NCBI GenBank assembly: GCA_015227615.1
Contig: JAALGZ010000006.1
Location: forward strand, 1,984,001 to 2,048,000
DNA length: 64,000 nucleotides
Direction: 5' to 3'
Source of the DNA: Labyrinthula sp. Ha
Taxonomy: Eukaryota > Sar > Bigyra > Labyrinthulida > Labyrinthulaceae
In this document: piece after piece, positions 56,101 through 64,000 of the stretch
How positions within the stretch are numbered: position 1 is the first letter of the stretch
Layout of the letters: every line of letters starts with the position of its first letter
Translations under genes and position numbers: made by a program
Notes under the pieces: model-generated
What the model saw: the letters and a program-made list of their open reading frames with translations, nothing else
Database searches by the model: none
What the model was told of the DNA's origin: nothing

Positions 56101-59100
56101 AGGAATACGATCACACGCCGGGGCCACTACTGCCAACACCCATTTAGATTCCAGTTTGGTAGAGGTTCTAGAGGCAACTAATCTAGCTGGTCTGAAACAC
56201 GCGTTTACTGAACATGGGGTTACAACTCTGCAAAACGCTCTTGTACTGTCAGATAACGGTTATAAGGCCCTTGGTTTGAGTAATGCTGAACAAATCAAGG
56301 GCCTTAGGGAAGTCCTTATAGGAAGAATAGCAAATAGCGCACAGGCACCAAGCACTGAGATCCCTATCGTTCATGAGACTCAAGCTATTAAACGTGAGGA
56401 GACAGATTCGGATATTGCAGCTTCCAGTGAATCGGAGGCGGAATCTGAAAGCCAAGAGCAAGTTGCACAAGCACCCGATAATGTGTCTAATGGGAGGGAG
56501 ATGACTGAAGAACTCCTTTTGGCACTTCAAGCTCGTGGTGTAGACACCATTAAAAGCAGGTTTGAGTCTAAGGGAGTGTATACCCTTGAAGACGCGCTAA
56601 ATCTACCAGCAGATGGATATTTTGAAATTGGCTTCAAAACAGAAGAGCAGGTTACCAAATTCAAGAACGATTTGTCATCCATGCGAAATGACAATGAAGA
56701 TGCTGGCGATCAGGGTGATGCAAGCGACGAAGAAAAGGATGAAAGTTCGTTGTTAGTAGAACTCAGGAAGCACAGTTTAGAAGCTTTTTACGAACTTTTT
56801 GCAAACGAAGGCATCATAGATCTGCAAGAGGCGAAGCAACTTACGGAAGATGACTTGGAGCGCCTTGGGTTGAAAAATGTTTCCGAGAGGAAACGAGTGT
56901 TGGAAATTTTAAAAGGCGAAGCTCCTGTTGAAGAAGCTCTGTTTGAAGACCTACCGGTGACTCGTCCTTTTAGTGAACCATTCTTGGAAATACTTGAGGG
57001 AGCAGGACTAAATAGTTTGAAGGAAGATTTCAAGAAGAAAAACGTGTTTACCTGCAAGGAAGCACTGGAACTAACAGATCAAGATTTCATCTCCTTTGGC
57101 TTTAAAAGACAAGAACAAGTTGATAAAGTCCGTAAATATTTTCAAAATGGTGCAGACGAAGAGGCTGAAGATGAACATCAGGATGAAGTTGACCAAAATG
57201 AAGATTTGCTTACAGAAAAAACATCTGCTACGCTTGATACTGACTTACTAGACATATTGGAACAGGCGGGCCTGAGTTCTACTGTTGACAAGTTCATAGC
57301 TCTTGGAGCTACTACGTTGCAAGAAGCAATTGATTTACCTAATGAGAGTTATTTTGAAATAGGCATGAAGCGCGATGCTGATGTCGAGAAGCTGAAGCAC
57401 TATTTTAAGAGAGCGCTCGAGACACCGGAAGACCCGGATGGGGAAGAAGATTCGTTGAATGATGAAGAAGAAGAAGAAAACGAGCTGTTTGCACTTTTGA
57501 AAAGCAATGGTTTAGAGCAATATATTGATTTTTTTGCAGACGAAGGAATATTGGATCTGTCTGAGGCAAAGCAATTTTCAGAAGATGACATTGAGCGTCT
57601 TGGGGTTCGAAGTGTTGCGGATAGAAAAAAGCTGAAGGCCCTTTTGAACGGAGAAGACATCCCAGAAGAAGAATCAGAACAAGAGTTTGATAACGAAGCC
57701 GATTTTGAGGCTGAAAACGAAGAAGCTGAGGCTCCACTTTCAGATAGTGAAGGTGAAGAAAGAAAGAAAAAGAAAAAGCGGAAAAAGAAAAAGAAGAAGA
57801 AAACAAGGGAGCTTGAAGAAGAAGACGATGCAGCTGAGGCTGCACTTGACGAGGTCTTACACTCTGACGCGGATGCCTCTCTGCCAGCATCTTCTGATTC
57901 TGAGGAAATTGAGGTTGATCAGGACTTATACGATATTTTAGAAGAGTATGGTATCCAGGACATTGCACCGGAGTTTGTGAAACAAGGTGCGAAGAGTATA
58001 CGAGAAGCAGCTGCTCTTAGCAATAAAAAATTTGGTCTTATTGGTTTCAAACACGAGGAGCAGATCGACGGATTTAGAAATATTCTGAAAGCAGCCTTGA
58101 AAGGTAATACTTCCGACTTTTCTGGCTCCGAGGCTGAAAATATAGAAGAAGGAACAACTAAAAAAAGACACAAGAAGAAAAAAAAGCGCAAAAAAAGAAG
58201 AAAAACTTCAGGACCTGATAAGAATGAAACATCCGAGGGCGGTGACATAGCAGCACGAGTTGCCACACCTGAAGCAGAGCTCGAGGATGACAACTCTAAT
58301 CAGGATACAAGCGAAGTTAAGAAGAAGAAGCGTAAAAAGAGAAAGAAGAAAAGGAAACAAACTGTAGTTGCCTCTGACTCAGAGCAGAACGTTGCTGAAG
58401 GAGAGGTAGTACCAGAAGAAGTTGAGAATTCTGATGTTTCTGAATTTCCCGAAAATGATGGAGAAGAATCTGAAGGCACAGAAGTCTCCAATGAAGAAGA
58501 GACCATTGCTCAAAGGAAGGCGCGTAGAAAGTTAGAACGAAAACAAAGAAGAGCAGAGCGTAAGAAGGCGCGAGCACAGAACCCTGCCCCAGAGAGTGAT
58601 TCAGATACTACATTCCCTGAACCTACTGAAGCTGCAGTTGTAAATAATGCGCATGTAGTTGAAAGTGATACAGATGACTCTATGCAACCACAAACACAAG
58701 AGGAAGTTGAGAAAAAAAAGAAAAAGAAACGTAGAAGGAAAAGAAAGAAGAAAAAGAAGAAGGCCGCTGCTGATTCAGATGATGATAAGTCAGATGCCTC
58801 TGGTGGAAATAATTCAGATGATAGCGATACAGGTGCTGGTGGTGGTGCTGCTGCTGCAGAATCTGATACCGATACTGAACCGCAGCAAAGGAAAAAGAAA
58901 AAACACAGGAAGAAGAAACGAAAATCTAAATCCCATTCGAAGCAGCCAGAAACAGCACAATCTGATAGTGAGCCCAGTGTGATATATACTCAAAACGCAA
59001 TGAGCAAAAACGTTTCGAGTCAAGGTGAAAAGCATAACTTTTCAAGAGAGGTCTACCCTCAACATTCACGTTCAAGTGATTCGGACCAAGGGGACGATAT

Positions 59101-60022
59101 TAATTCAGAACAGTTCTATCGTAGCTCCGCATCAGATAACATGAGCCAACAAAGCATGGAGGAAAAGGTTCCTGAGGAGGTCGATGTTCCGGATCACAGT
59201 GATACAGACCGATCAAAACTTAGTCATTATCATTCTAACATTTCTTTTGGGTCTTCTGGAGAGAGCGCAAAATCTAAATCAAGTATTGTTAGTATCTTAG
59301 CTGCACAGGCACATCCAGAAGGAATAAATCCAATAACGCAGATATACACTTTTAGAACTGAGGAACCAGTTGTTATACCAAGTATGCAATGGGAAGAGGA
59401 TTCAGATGGAATAGATACTTTCTATGTGGATGGAAACTTCGGTAGAAAACCAGAAGTAGAACCTGAAGCAAAGAAAGTGAAGACAACAACCTACACTGCT
59501 TATGATGCAGTTAAGGATGGAAAGGTTGATAAACTGAAACAGTTTATGAAAGAAAGTCGATTTGATATCAACAAGCGAAATGAAATGCACAAAGACGATT
59601 TTGAGGATTCTTGGATAGGAAACTTGTTTTCCACGGCATCTGGTTTAACAACAAACTTGACCCTTCTCTATATTGCTGTTATGTTTGAACGCTTGGACAT
59701 CATTAAACTTCTTCTTGAAAACGGTGCAAGAGATGAAAATTGTGAGTGTGTGAATATAGCTAAATCTGAAGAAATTGTTTCATTATTGGAACAATATGGC
59801 TTTACAAAGTATGGGGACTTAAATACAATGTCTGCAGCAGATAGAGCTAAGATTGAGCAGATAAAGCAAAAGAAGAAAGAATTAAGTCGTACTCATGATG
59901 CTGCTGAGGATAACTCCTCAAAGACTGACAGCGCCTCTATCGCTTCTGGAAAGGTAAAAAAATCTGGAACTTCTTTTTTTAAATCTGTGAAAAACATGTT
60001 CAGTGGCAAAATGGCCAAGTAA
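53126..60022 (+). CDS. Giant coiled-coil / eight-SAM-repeat / ankyrin scaffold protein
   Basis: A single 2298-aa intronless exon. Order: acidic Ser/Glu-rich N-terminus (1-150); coiled coil about 182-485; linker; second coiled coil about 618-911; eight SAM-like repeats starting near 926, 1010, 1129, 1208, 1286, 1373, 1453 and 1600; five Lys-rich tracts separated by acidic Ser/Asp-rich linkers (about 1545-1940); two ankyrin-like repeats (about 2123-2235, LLYIAVMFERLDIIKLLLENGA) and a basic amphipathic end (SFFKSVKNMF). Repeats 4 and 7 are canonical SAM (DEGILDLSEAKQFSEDDIERLG type); the other six are a divergent form with pattern GATTLQEA...EIGFK.EEQ. SAM polymerisation plus coiled coils suggest a filamentous scaffold, perhaps cytoskeletal or nucleolar; no specific function is known to me. 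Confidence 0.88.
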   Translation: MSFYCNIPKRKTQTQVCEVLNNQMSYDSASVGNESENGSMTFEEALHGHRPSNEQGEINETEATTEESETEFTNDEESGYDSEYDTDSSEEGGMFNIFSKIKNFCSTPKAGSEADSGYDSDQEVEGSLPSEVENPSKTARQQAEKPPVVKTRIVYVPRDKHVAPSPVNQAQKPPGIPHISREAEIIKQRNRYIMLQERKLQNLKREFASQKKQSMVYDSQRINSLKAKEQNLKAEAARQRQKINLEFATKKKELDTLRQRYEFNLLKQKKELQQSFKKHEAKLAAIHEKLKQEKERADEDHRIKEEEITKAKEKIKYLESKKRSFDLEEDELKSAKNSVKEDRANLEYERTVKALQKKVKKIKKQQNESISKMKEKTEGEISRLKQEKQKFEELITKIDDNEAIRKREVDLLHQDKVELLKINAEKEEHLVQLHQSSISSMQMELKQSQAMSRTREIELEARIAKLQEENVKLRKTYRNSLKEFDVRGTRKKQSSYSKSKGSYLSLHLKSDDASSLSEDAKAFREREKSLGRFKEKRKRAKKKLERALSKGYSSYDSYEGHSQASNSEDEAASNVSQHPARIPVRSHSVQKISPYREAGVNPSIPANVPSVAAESQTSVELRKMRDENERLAQGNVRIEVETENLANSQEQLLSSRETQFETEKVLAKSILVSQKGAVQTLESEVSEKQILIEREILAKEREALERERKNLRLAEMKNELERKVLQKKDIEAHQTQLQREFEARLNAQKQEQERFRMQQQDEESFIMRKSLKLLELRQKETELLRKTRERLVYEEMEQLRREKELKSQSFNLGVARSSSMAPRNRERLGSQYSQHSYNTYGSFQHRNAESPLKSNVGRNFLEHIEGETSRIMRQFEEERSLVDENWRIEKRMLQQEREALEQLKIQRLNNLLIPTETPEPQLDVNMLSLLQEYNIEKAGKKFLKQGATTLRQALSLSDPQFRKIGFRNSEQIASFKSVLLKKIQSVESGSPAGIRSHAGATTANTHLDSSLVEVLEATNLAGLKHAFTEHGVTTLQNALVLSDNGYKALGLSNAEQIKGLREVLIGRIANSAQAPSTEIPIVHETQAIKREETDSDIAASSESEAESESQEQVAQAPDNVSNGREMTEELLLALQARGVDTIKSRFESKGVYTLEDALNLPADGYFEIGFKTEEQVTKFKNDLSSMRNDNEDAGDQGDASDEEKDESSLLVELRKHSLEAFYELFANEGIIDLQEAKQLTEDDLERLGLKNVSERKRVLEILKGEAPVEEALFEDLPVTRPFSEPFLEILEGAGLNSLKEDFKKKNVFTCKEALELTDQDFISFGFKRQEQVDKVRKYFQNGADEEAEDEHQDEVDQNEDLLTEKTSATLDTDLLDILEQAGLSSTVDKFIALGATTLQEAIDLPNESYFEIGMKRDADVEKLKHYFKRALETPEDPDGEEDSLNDEEEEENELFALLKSNGLEQYIDFFADEGILDLSEAKQFSEDDIERLGVRSVADRKKLKALLNGEDIPEEESEQEFDNEADFEAENEEAEAPLSDSEGEERKKKKKRKKKKKKKTRELEEEDDAAEAALDEVLHSDADASLPASSDSEEIEVDQDLYDILEEYGIQDIAPEFVKQGAKSIREAAALSNKKFGLIGFKHEEQIDGFRNILKAALKGNTSDFSGSEAENIEEGTTKKRHKKKKKRKKRRKTSGPDKNETSEGGDIAARVATPEAELEDDNSNQDTSEVKKKKRKKRKKKRKQTVVASDSEQNVAEGEVVPEEVENSDVSEFPENDGEESEGTEVSNEEETIAQRKARRKLERKQRRAERKKARAQNPAPESDSDTTFPEPTEAAVVNNAHVVESDTDDSMQPQTQEEVEKKKKKKRRRKRKKKKKKAAADSDDDKSDASGGNNSDDSDTGAGGGAAAAESDTDTEPQQRKKKKHRKKKRKSKSHSKQPETAQSDSEPSVIYTQNAMSKNVSSQGEKHNFSREVYPQHSRSSDSDQGDDINSEQFYRSSASDNMSQQSMEEKVPEEVDVPDHSDTDRSKLSHYHSNISFGSSGESAKSKSSIVSILAAQAHPEGINPITQIYTFRTEEPVVIPSMQWEEDSDGIDTFYVDGNFGRKPEVEPEAKKVKTTTYTAYDAVKDGKVDKLKQFMKESRFDINKRNEMHKDDFEDSWIGNLFSTASGLTTNLTLLYIAVMFERLDIIKLLLENGARDENCECVNIAKSEEIVSLLEQYGFTKYGDLNTMSAADRAKIEQIKQKKKELSRTHDAAEDNSSKTDSASIASGKVKKSGTSFFKSVKNMFSGKMAK

Positions 60023-60062
60023 AATAGTTTAATGGTCAATAGTTTATGTTTTTCTCAGTTGC

Positions 60063-60718
60063 TTAAAAGTGTGCAATCATTGGTGCTTTTACTTCATCAG
60101 CTTTTTCTTTTCCAAGTAGAAGCTCTATTAGTTTAATAGAGAATTCTAGAGTTGTACCAGGACCTTGACTAGTTACTATGTTCCCTGATACAACGACTCT
60201 CTCATTCGAATACTTTGATCTGGTCAGCTTTTTTTCAAATGAAGGGTGACATGTTACTATCGTCCCCTCCGGTAGCAAGGAGAGTCCATCGAACACAACA
60301 CAGGGAGATGCACATATTGCTGCCAAGTATTTCCCTTCTGATTTCTCCAGTTGCTTCTTCATCAGTGCTTGCAACTCTTGATTCTCCTTCAAATTAGTTG
60401 CTCCAGGAATACCACCTAAATAAATATAAACAAAACACATCTACCAGGAAGCGCTATCAAATCAAAATCCTTATCCATGATTTGCTTAATATTGACGTCT
60501 CCGACAACCTTTAAACCTCTCGCAAGAACAACTGTTTCAGAATCTCCAACAACTCCAACGGTTACATCTAGACCAGCTCTTCTAAATGATATTATCACTT
60601 AACGGATAGTACCTAAGGGTGTCTATTATGGTTGTTGATTCAATATCTTCAGAGCCTAAGGGTAAGAAGACAGTAAAAGTGAACCATTAGCAATAGGAAT
60701 TAATACTTTTTTACTCAT
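60063..60718 (-). CDS. PARK7: DJ-1/PARK7 protein
   Basis: DJ-1/PfpI-family protein linked to oxidative stress and carbonyl (methylglyoxal) handling. Four exons: 60685-60718, 60613-60655, 60445-60581, 60063-60415; introns of 29, 31 and 29 nt (60656-60684, 60582-60612, 60416-60444). All joins are in frame and give 188 aa, one less than human DJ-1. The reactive cysteine falls at residue 106, the same number as in human DJ-1, in AAICASPCVV; its partner acid is E17 in GSEDIE, and the conserved His follows in VTCHPS. Other family motifs: MSKKVLIPIANGSEDIE, RRAGLDVTV, ALPGGIPGATNL, SQGPGTTLEF and KAPMIAHF. The first two exons are very short, which makes this gene a good test of splicing. Convergent with the giant gene, stops 40 bp apart. 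Confidence 0.96.
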
Positions 60719-63700
60719 TTTCAATCAGAGAAAGATATTAAAGAAAAGAAAGAGATTTGATAGTGTTATAGTATAAAAGAGAAAATGAAACGACTCCTTC
60801 CTATAAGGCCCACCAGTCAATACTAGAATATTGGTTACTACAATATTAGCTGCATGTTTTGGATATAAAAACTATAATAGTGAGTTACTGCAGATACATT
60901 TTGTTTGAATATAATAAATAACAAAGCCAAGCCATAAGAAACCCATTCAGCAGCTGCAACAAACTGGTGTTTTATTTCTTCAGACCTCGGAGAAATCTTT
61001 GTGGCCAAGGGAATGAGCTGGATTGGTTTTATTGATGACTTAATTTAATTTTGTAGCTATGTTTTTTCTTTTGCTAATTGTAGAAACTTCGCAAACTGTT
61101 TTGATTGAATAATTATATTTATTTTGCAGTATTATTTAGTTGATTATGATGGCATTAGGCTCAAACAAGGAGAAAATAAGGTTTTTTTTTCTCATAGTAA
61201 AGCCTTCAGGGGATTGACCATATAACCAAGATTGGCCCATCCCTGGAACACTCCTGCACAATATGGACCATGTGTTAAAGTTTTTTTCTGTGTTGCTAAA
61301 ATAATATAAATAGATCACTAGAGTCAGAACCATGTGGTTTGAGTTAGTGTCGATAAGTACTTGACTATCAAAATAAAATCATAATACCATGATATGAAGC
61401 AAAATATGTTGAAATAAGTTTGTTTTGGTTTGTAAATATAGAATAAAGAGCTGATTTTATAACCTCTAGTAAATGAAATATAAAGATAGAAATGTGTTGA
61501 GCGGGTGAGGTATAATTGAACCTTTGTTGAGAGCCAAGCGGATCTCTTGTGGGAAAAAAGGAGGTTTATGTAAAATTGATATTTGATTAAAGGAAGCTGT
61601 ATTTATAAGAATTAAATATCATTGATAGTTGAGAAAGTAGTTGGTAATGTCATTTGGAATATAACAGAAGATAAAAAAAATGATGATGTGGTTTGGTGAA
61701 ATATGGTTCGGACAATGATCAAACACAAACTGTAACTTGCTGAATATCGTTTTTGTAAGCTTTTAAGACTTTTCTTATTGATAGAAGAACTTAATAAGAT
61801 TTTTCAACGACCGAGAAGAAAATGTATTTAATCAGATCAAGAAGTTTATTTGAGATCTGGACGTATTTAGAAAATGAAAGAGATATATTTCGGGTTTTCT
61901 TATAGTTTTTCTTTTTAAGTTTTTTTATCTTTCAAAACCAAGATTATTTGAAACCTCTCTAAATGACATATTTGTCCTAGCCTTTTTCTATAATGATTTT
62001 AGATAGTTGTGCTTTGCTATTTCACCAGGTGCCTATATAATTATAGTATATTGAATTTCTTTAGAAATTTTAATGGGATTGATCCTAACTCAAATATTAA
62101 GAATACTTTTCAATGGTGATTTTCTGAATTCTTTTTTATTTGTTACTACATGAGCCATCATTATTTTATTAACACATTCTCAATTTCAATACCATGGATT
62201 TCGGCTGTTTCAATAAAGTTACCGACATTCACACGACCCCTTTAGAAATTTTTTAAAATATCTTTACCGGTATTATAACTTTCATTTTGCAAATATTCTA
62301 GTATCAATAGTCTATAGTTTGATAGGTTAAAAAATAAAATATGATAAAACGTGTCTAAATTTAATAAATCCCGCAAGAATCATATTTTCGTAATTTGGAT
62401 TGAATCACTTATGGTATAAATTGCTTCATAGAGCTGGTGAAACTAGATAAATTGAGAGCTAGTAAAAATTGTTTTATTATATCTTTGCGTTGTTCTATCC
62501 TTGGATATTAAAATTCTTGTTTCAATTGCTTTATTGCTTGGCAATAGACTCTCAATACCCAATTTATATGATTTGCTATTTGTGGGTCATATCAAGCAAG
62601 ATTTTTTTCAACTAGACATTATTCAAAAGCTGGAAGTTTCTTAATTCAATAGATCTAATGAAATCTAATATAGTCGATTAGAACTTACGAAGCTGATTTC
62701 ATAGTAGTAATTTGGAGAAAATTCATTTGATATTTTGGGCACAAGTACTAAATATTCATCATCTATGTATACCCTCTTAATATTAGTTATTTAACTTAAC
62801 AACATGCTTGGAGAATTATTAAGAATATATTAGATAATTATGGCCTCTATATAGAACGCAATTTCAGAAAAAGTAAAAGAAAGAAGGAATATTATCAATT
62901 GATTTTGTCAAAAATCTATTCAAGAAATTTTGCGATGAACATTTTTTTAATACCGTTTTAAAGTTCAGTTTCTGTTTGGTTTTAACGGTAAATACTACAT
63001 GTCCAAGGAAATTTGCAAGGGACAACATCATTCACCTGATACTGAGATTCAAAATAATAATGTTCAAACAAGCTGTTAGGTTTTATAATCTGACGAAGAG
63101 AGGAATTTATTGATGAGTCTTGAATTCATAATACTTAGCAACTATTGCAAAGAGAAATTATTTCAACGCGACTTTTATAAAGAAGTTAGATCTTAATTTT
63201 CTTGAGCGTGTATTGAATAAGGGAAATAGAAAATTTAGTTAAAATGGCGAAATTATCCCGCTAATTGGATTTGGATCTAAATTAAAATCTTAAGTTGGAT
63301 CATGATTTTTTTTACTTTAAATTACCGCTCCTTATTGGTCTTTTTTGTACATTTAAAAGAAACTTAGTATAAAGTATCTCTTATGGTACAATGTTTTTCA
63401 CATATATTCTACCCAAACACCAGAAAAAACAACATTAAGAAAAATAAAGTGGATATACATTCTGTCTGTTTTGAATATATATTCTCTTAAGAATTGTATT
63501 TAAAACTGATAAAGTTTCAAAGTATACCGTTTCTCTATTACTGTAATTTGCTCTAAATAAACAGAATGTGGTTTTGATAAACGGGGGTATTAGAGCATTT
63601 AGAATTATTCTAAATATTTTTAGCTTGAGTTTCTTTGGTACTAAATTTGCCTAAGAGAATTAGTACACTCTTCCTAGAGGTCTTTAGCAAGTTAGCTAGG

Positions 63701-64000
63701 ACACTCTTATTCAGATCCTACCAAGGTATTACCGGCGAGTTTTAGTCCAAATTAAGAAATTTTTCATTTCTTAGATATTATGAAAATAGAAGAAAATTCA
63801 TAGAAGAAGATCTTACATTTAACAAAAACGATAAAAAGACTGATTATAAGCACATCAAGGCATATATTCAAAATTCTTTCCTTGTAGTTTAAATCTCAGC
63901 TCAAAGATCAGTTGGGTATCAAAGTGTTGTAAGAGGAAATGGTCGGTCAGAACATCTTTTTCTTAAATCAAATTTTCAGGATATAATTAATCGAGATATT
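60719..64000. other. AT-rich right end without supported genes
   Basis: About 3.3 kb, the most AT-rich part of the window together with 25.3-26.2 kb. Stops are frequent in every frame; the only frame above 60 codons (61136-61333 -) has no domain signal. I see no promoter, repeat array or RNA gene. The 5' flank of DJ-1 lies at its left edge. Confidence 0.65.

Noticed and set aside
57405-57968. 187-codon minus-strand frame inside the SAM-repeat gene
   Set aside because: Antisense shadow of Glu/Lys-rich coding sequence; the sense frame has clear SAM repeats.

Overview
The window is nuclear DNA of a flagellated single-celled eukaryote that I cannot place in a lineage. An outer-arm axonemal dynein intermediate chain (DNAI1/IC78 type) points to a motile flagellum. 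Spliceosomal introns split several genes and are strikingly small: 17 introns reconstructed in six well-supported genes are all 28-31 nt, GT-AG, and 16 of 17 end in TAG. The resulting proteins have the lengths expected of their families (DNAI1 702 aa, PHYHD1-like 286 aa, DJ-1 188 aa, carnitine acyltransferase 645 aa), which is the main support for the gene models. Base composition is AT-rich and all three standard stop codons are used as stops.

Layout. Left island (1-3964): 3' part of DNA ligase I (+), DNAI1 (+, three exons), glutaredoxin (-). After a desert of nearly 5 kb there is a possible tiny gene (8879-9186 +) facing a PHYHD1-like dioxygenase (9206-10094 -). After another desert come a Ser/Thr kinase (15272-16366 -) and a 962-aa Roco-like protein whose Roc GTPase has lost its nucleotide-binding motifs (17213-20132 -). 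A desert of almost 8 kb with a few protein-like scraps leads to transketolase (28055-30112 +). A compact island at 35988-40510 holds an EF-hand-like protein with a CaaX tail (+), a CPT2-like carnitine acyltransferase (-, six exons) and a membrane prolyl 4-hydroxylase ending in a VHL-beta-like domain (+, six exons); the last two start 96 bp apart and diverge. After a 9-kb desert, the right island (49639-60718) has a small nuclear-type protein (+), a two-TM protein (-), a KEN-motif small protein (-), a giant intronless coiled-coil/SAM-repeat/ankyrin protein of 2298 aa (+) and DJ-1/PARK7 (-, four exons). The right end (60719-64000) is AT-rich with no gene I can support.

The genes do not form one pathway; they are mostly housekeeping (DNA ligation, redox and carbonyl stress, pentose phosphate, fatty-acyl transport, flagellar motility). 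The most unusual items are the P4H-VHL-like fusion, the pseudo-GTPase Roco protein, the SAM-block duplication and the very tight intron-length distribution. I saw no rRNA, tRNA, CRISPR or recognisable retroelement/Polinton sequence. Family assignments come from reading the protein sequences against remembered family consensus; no searches were run.
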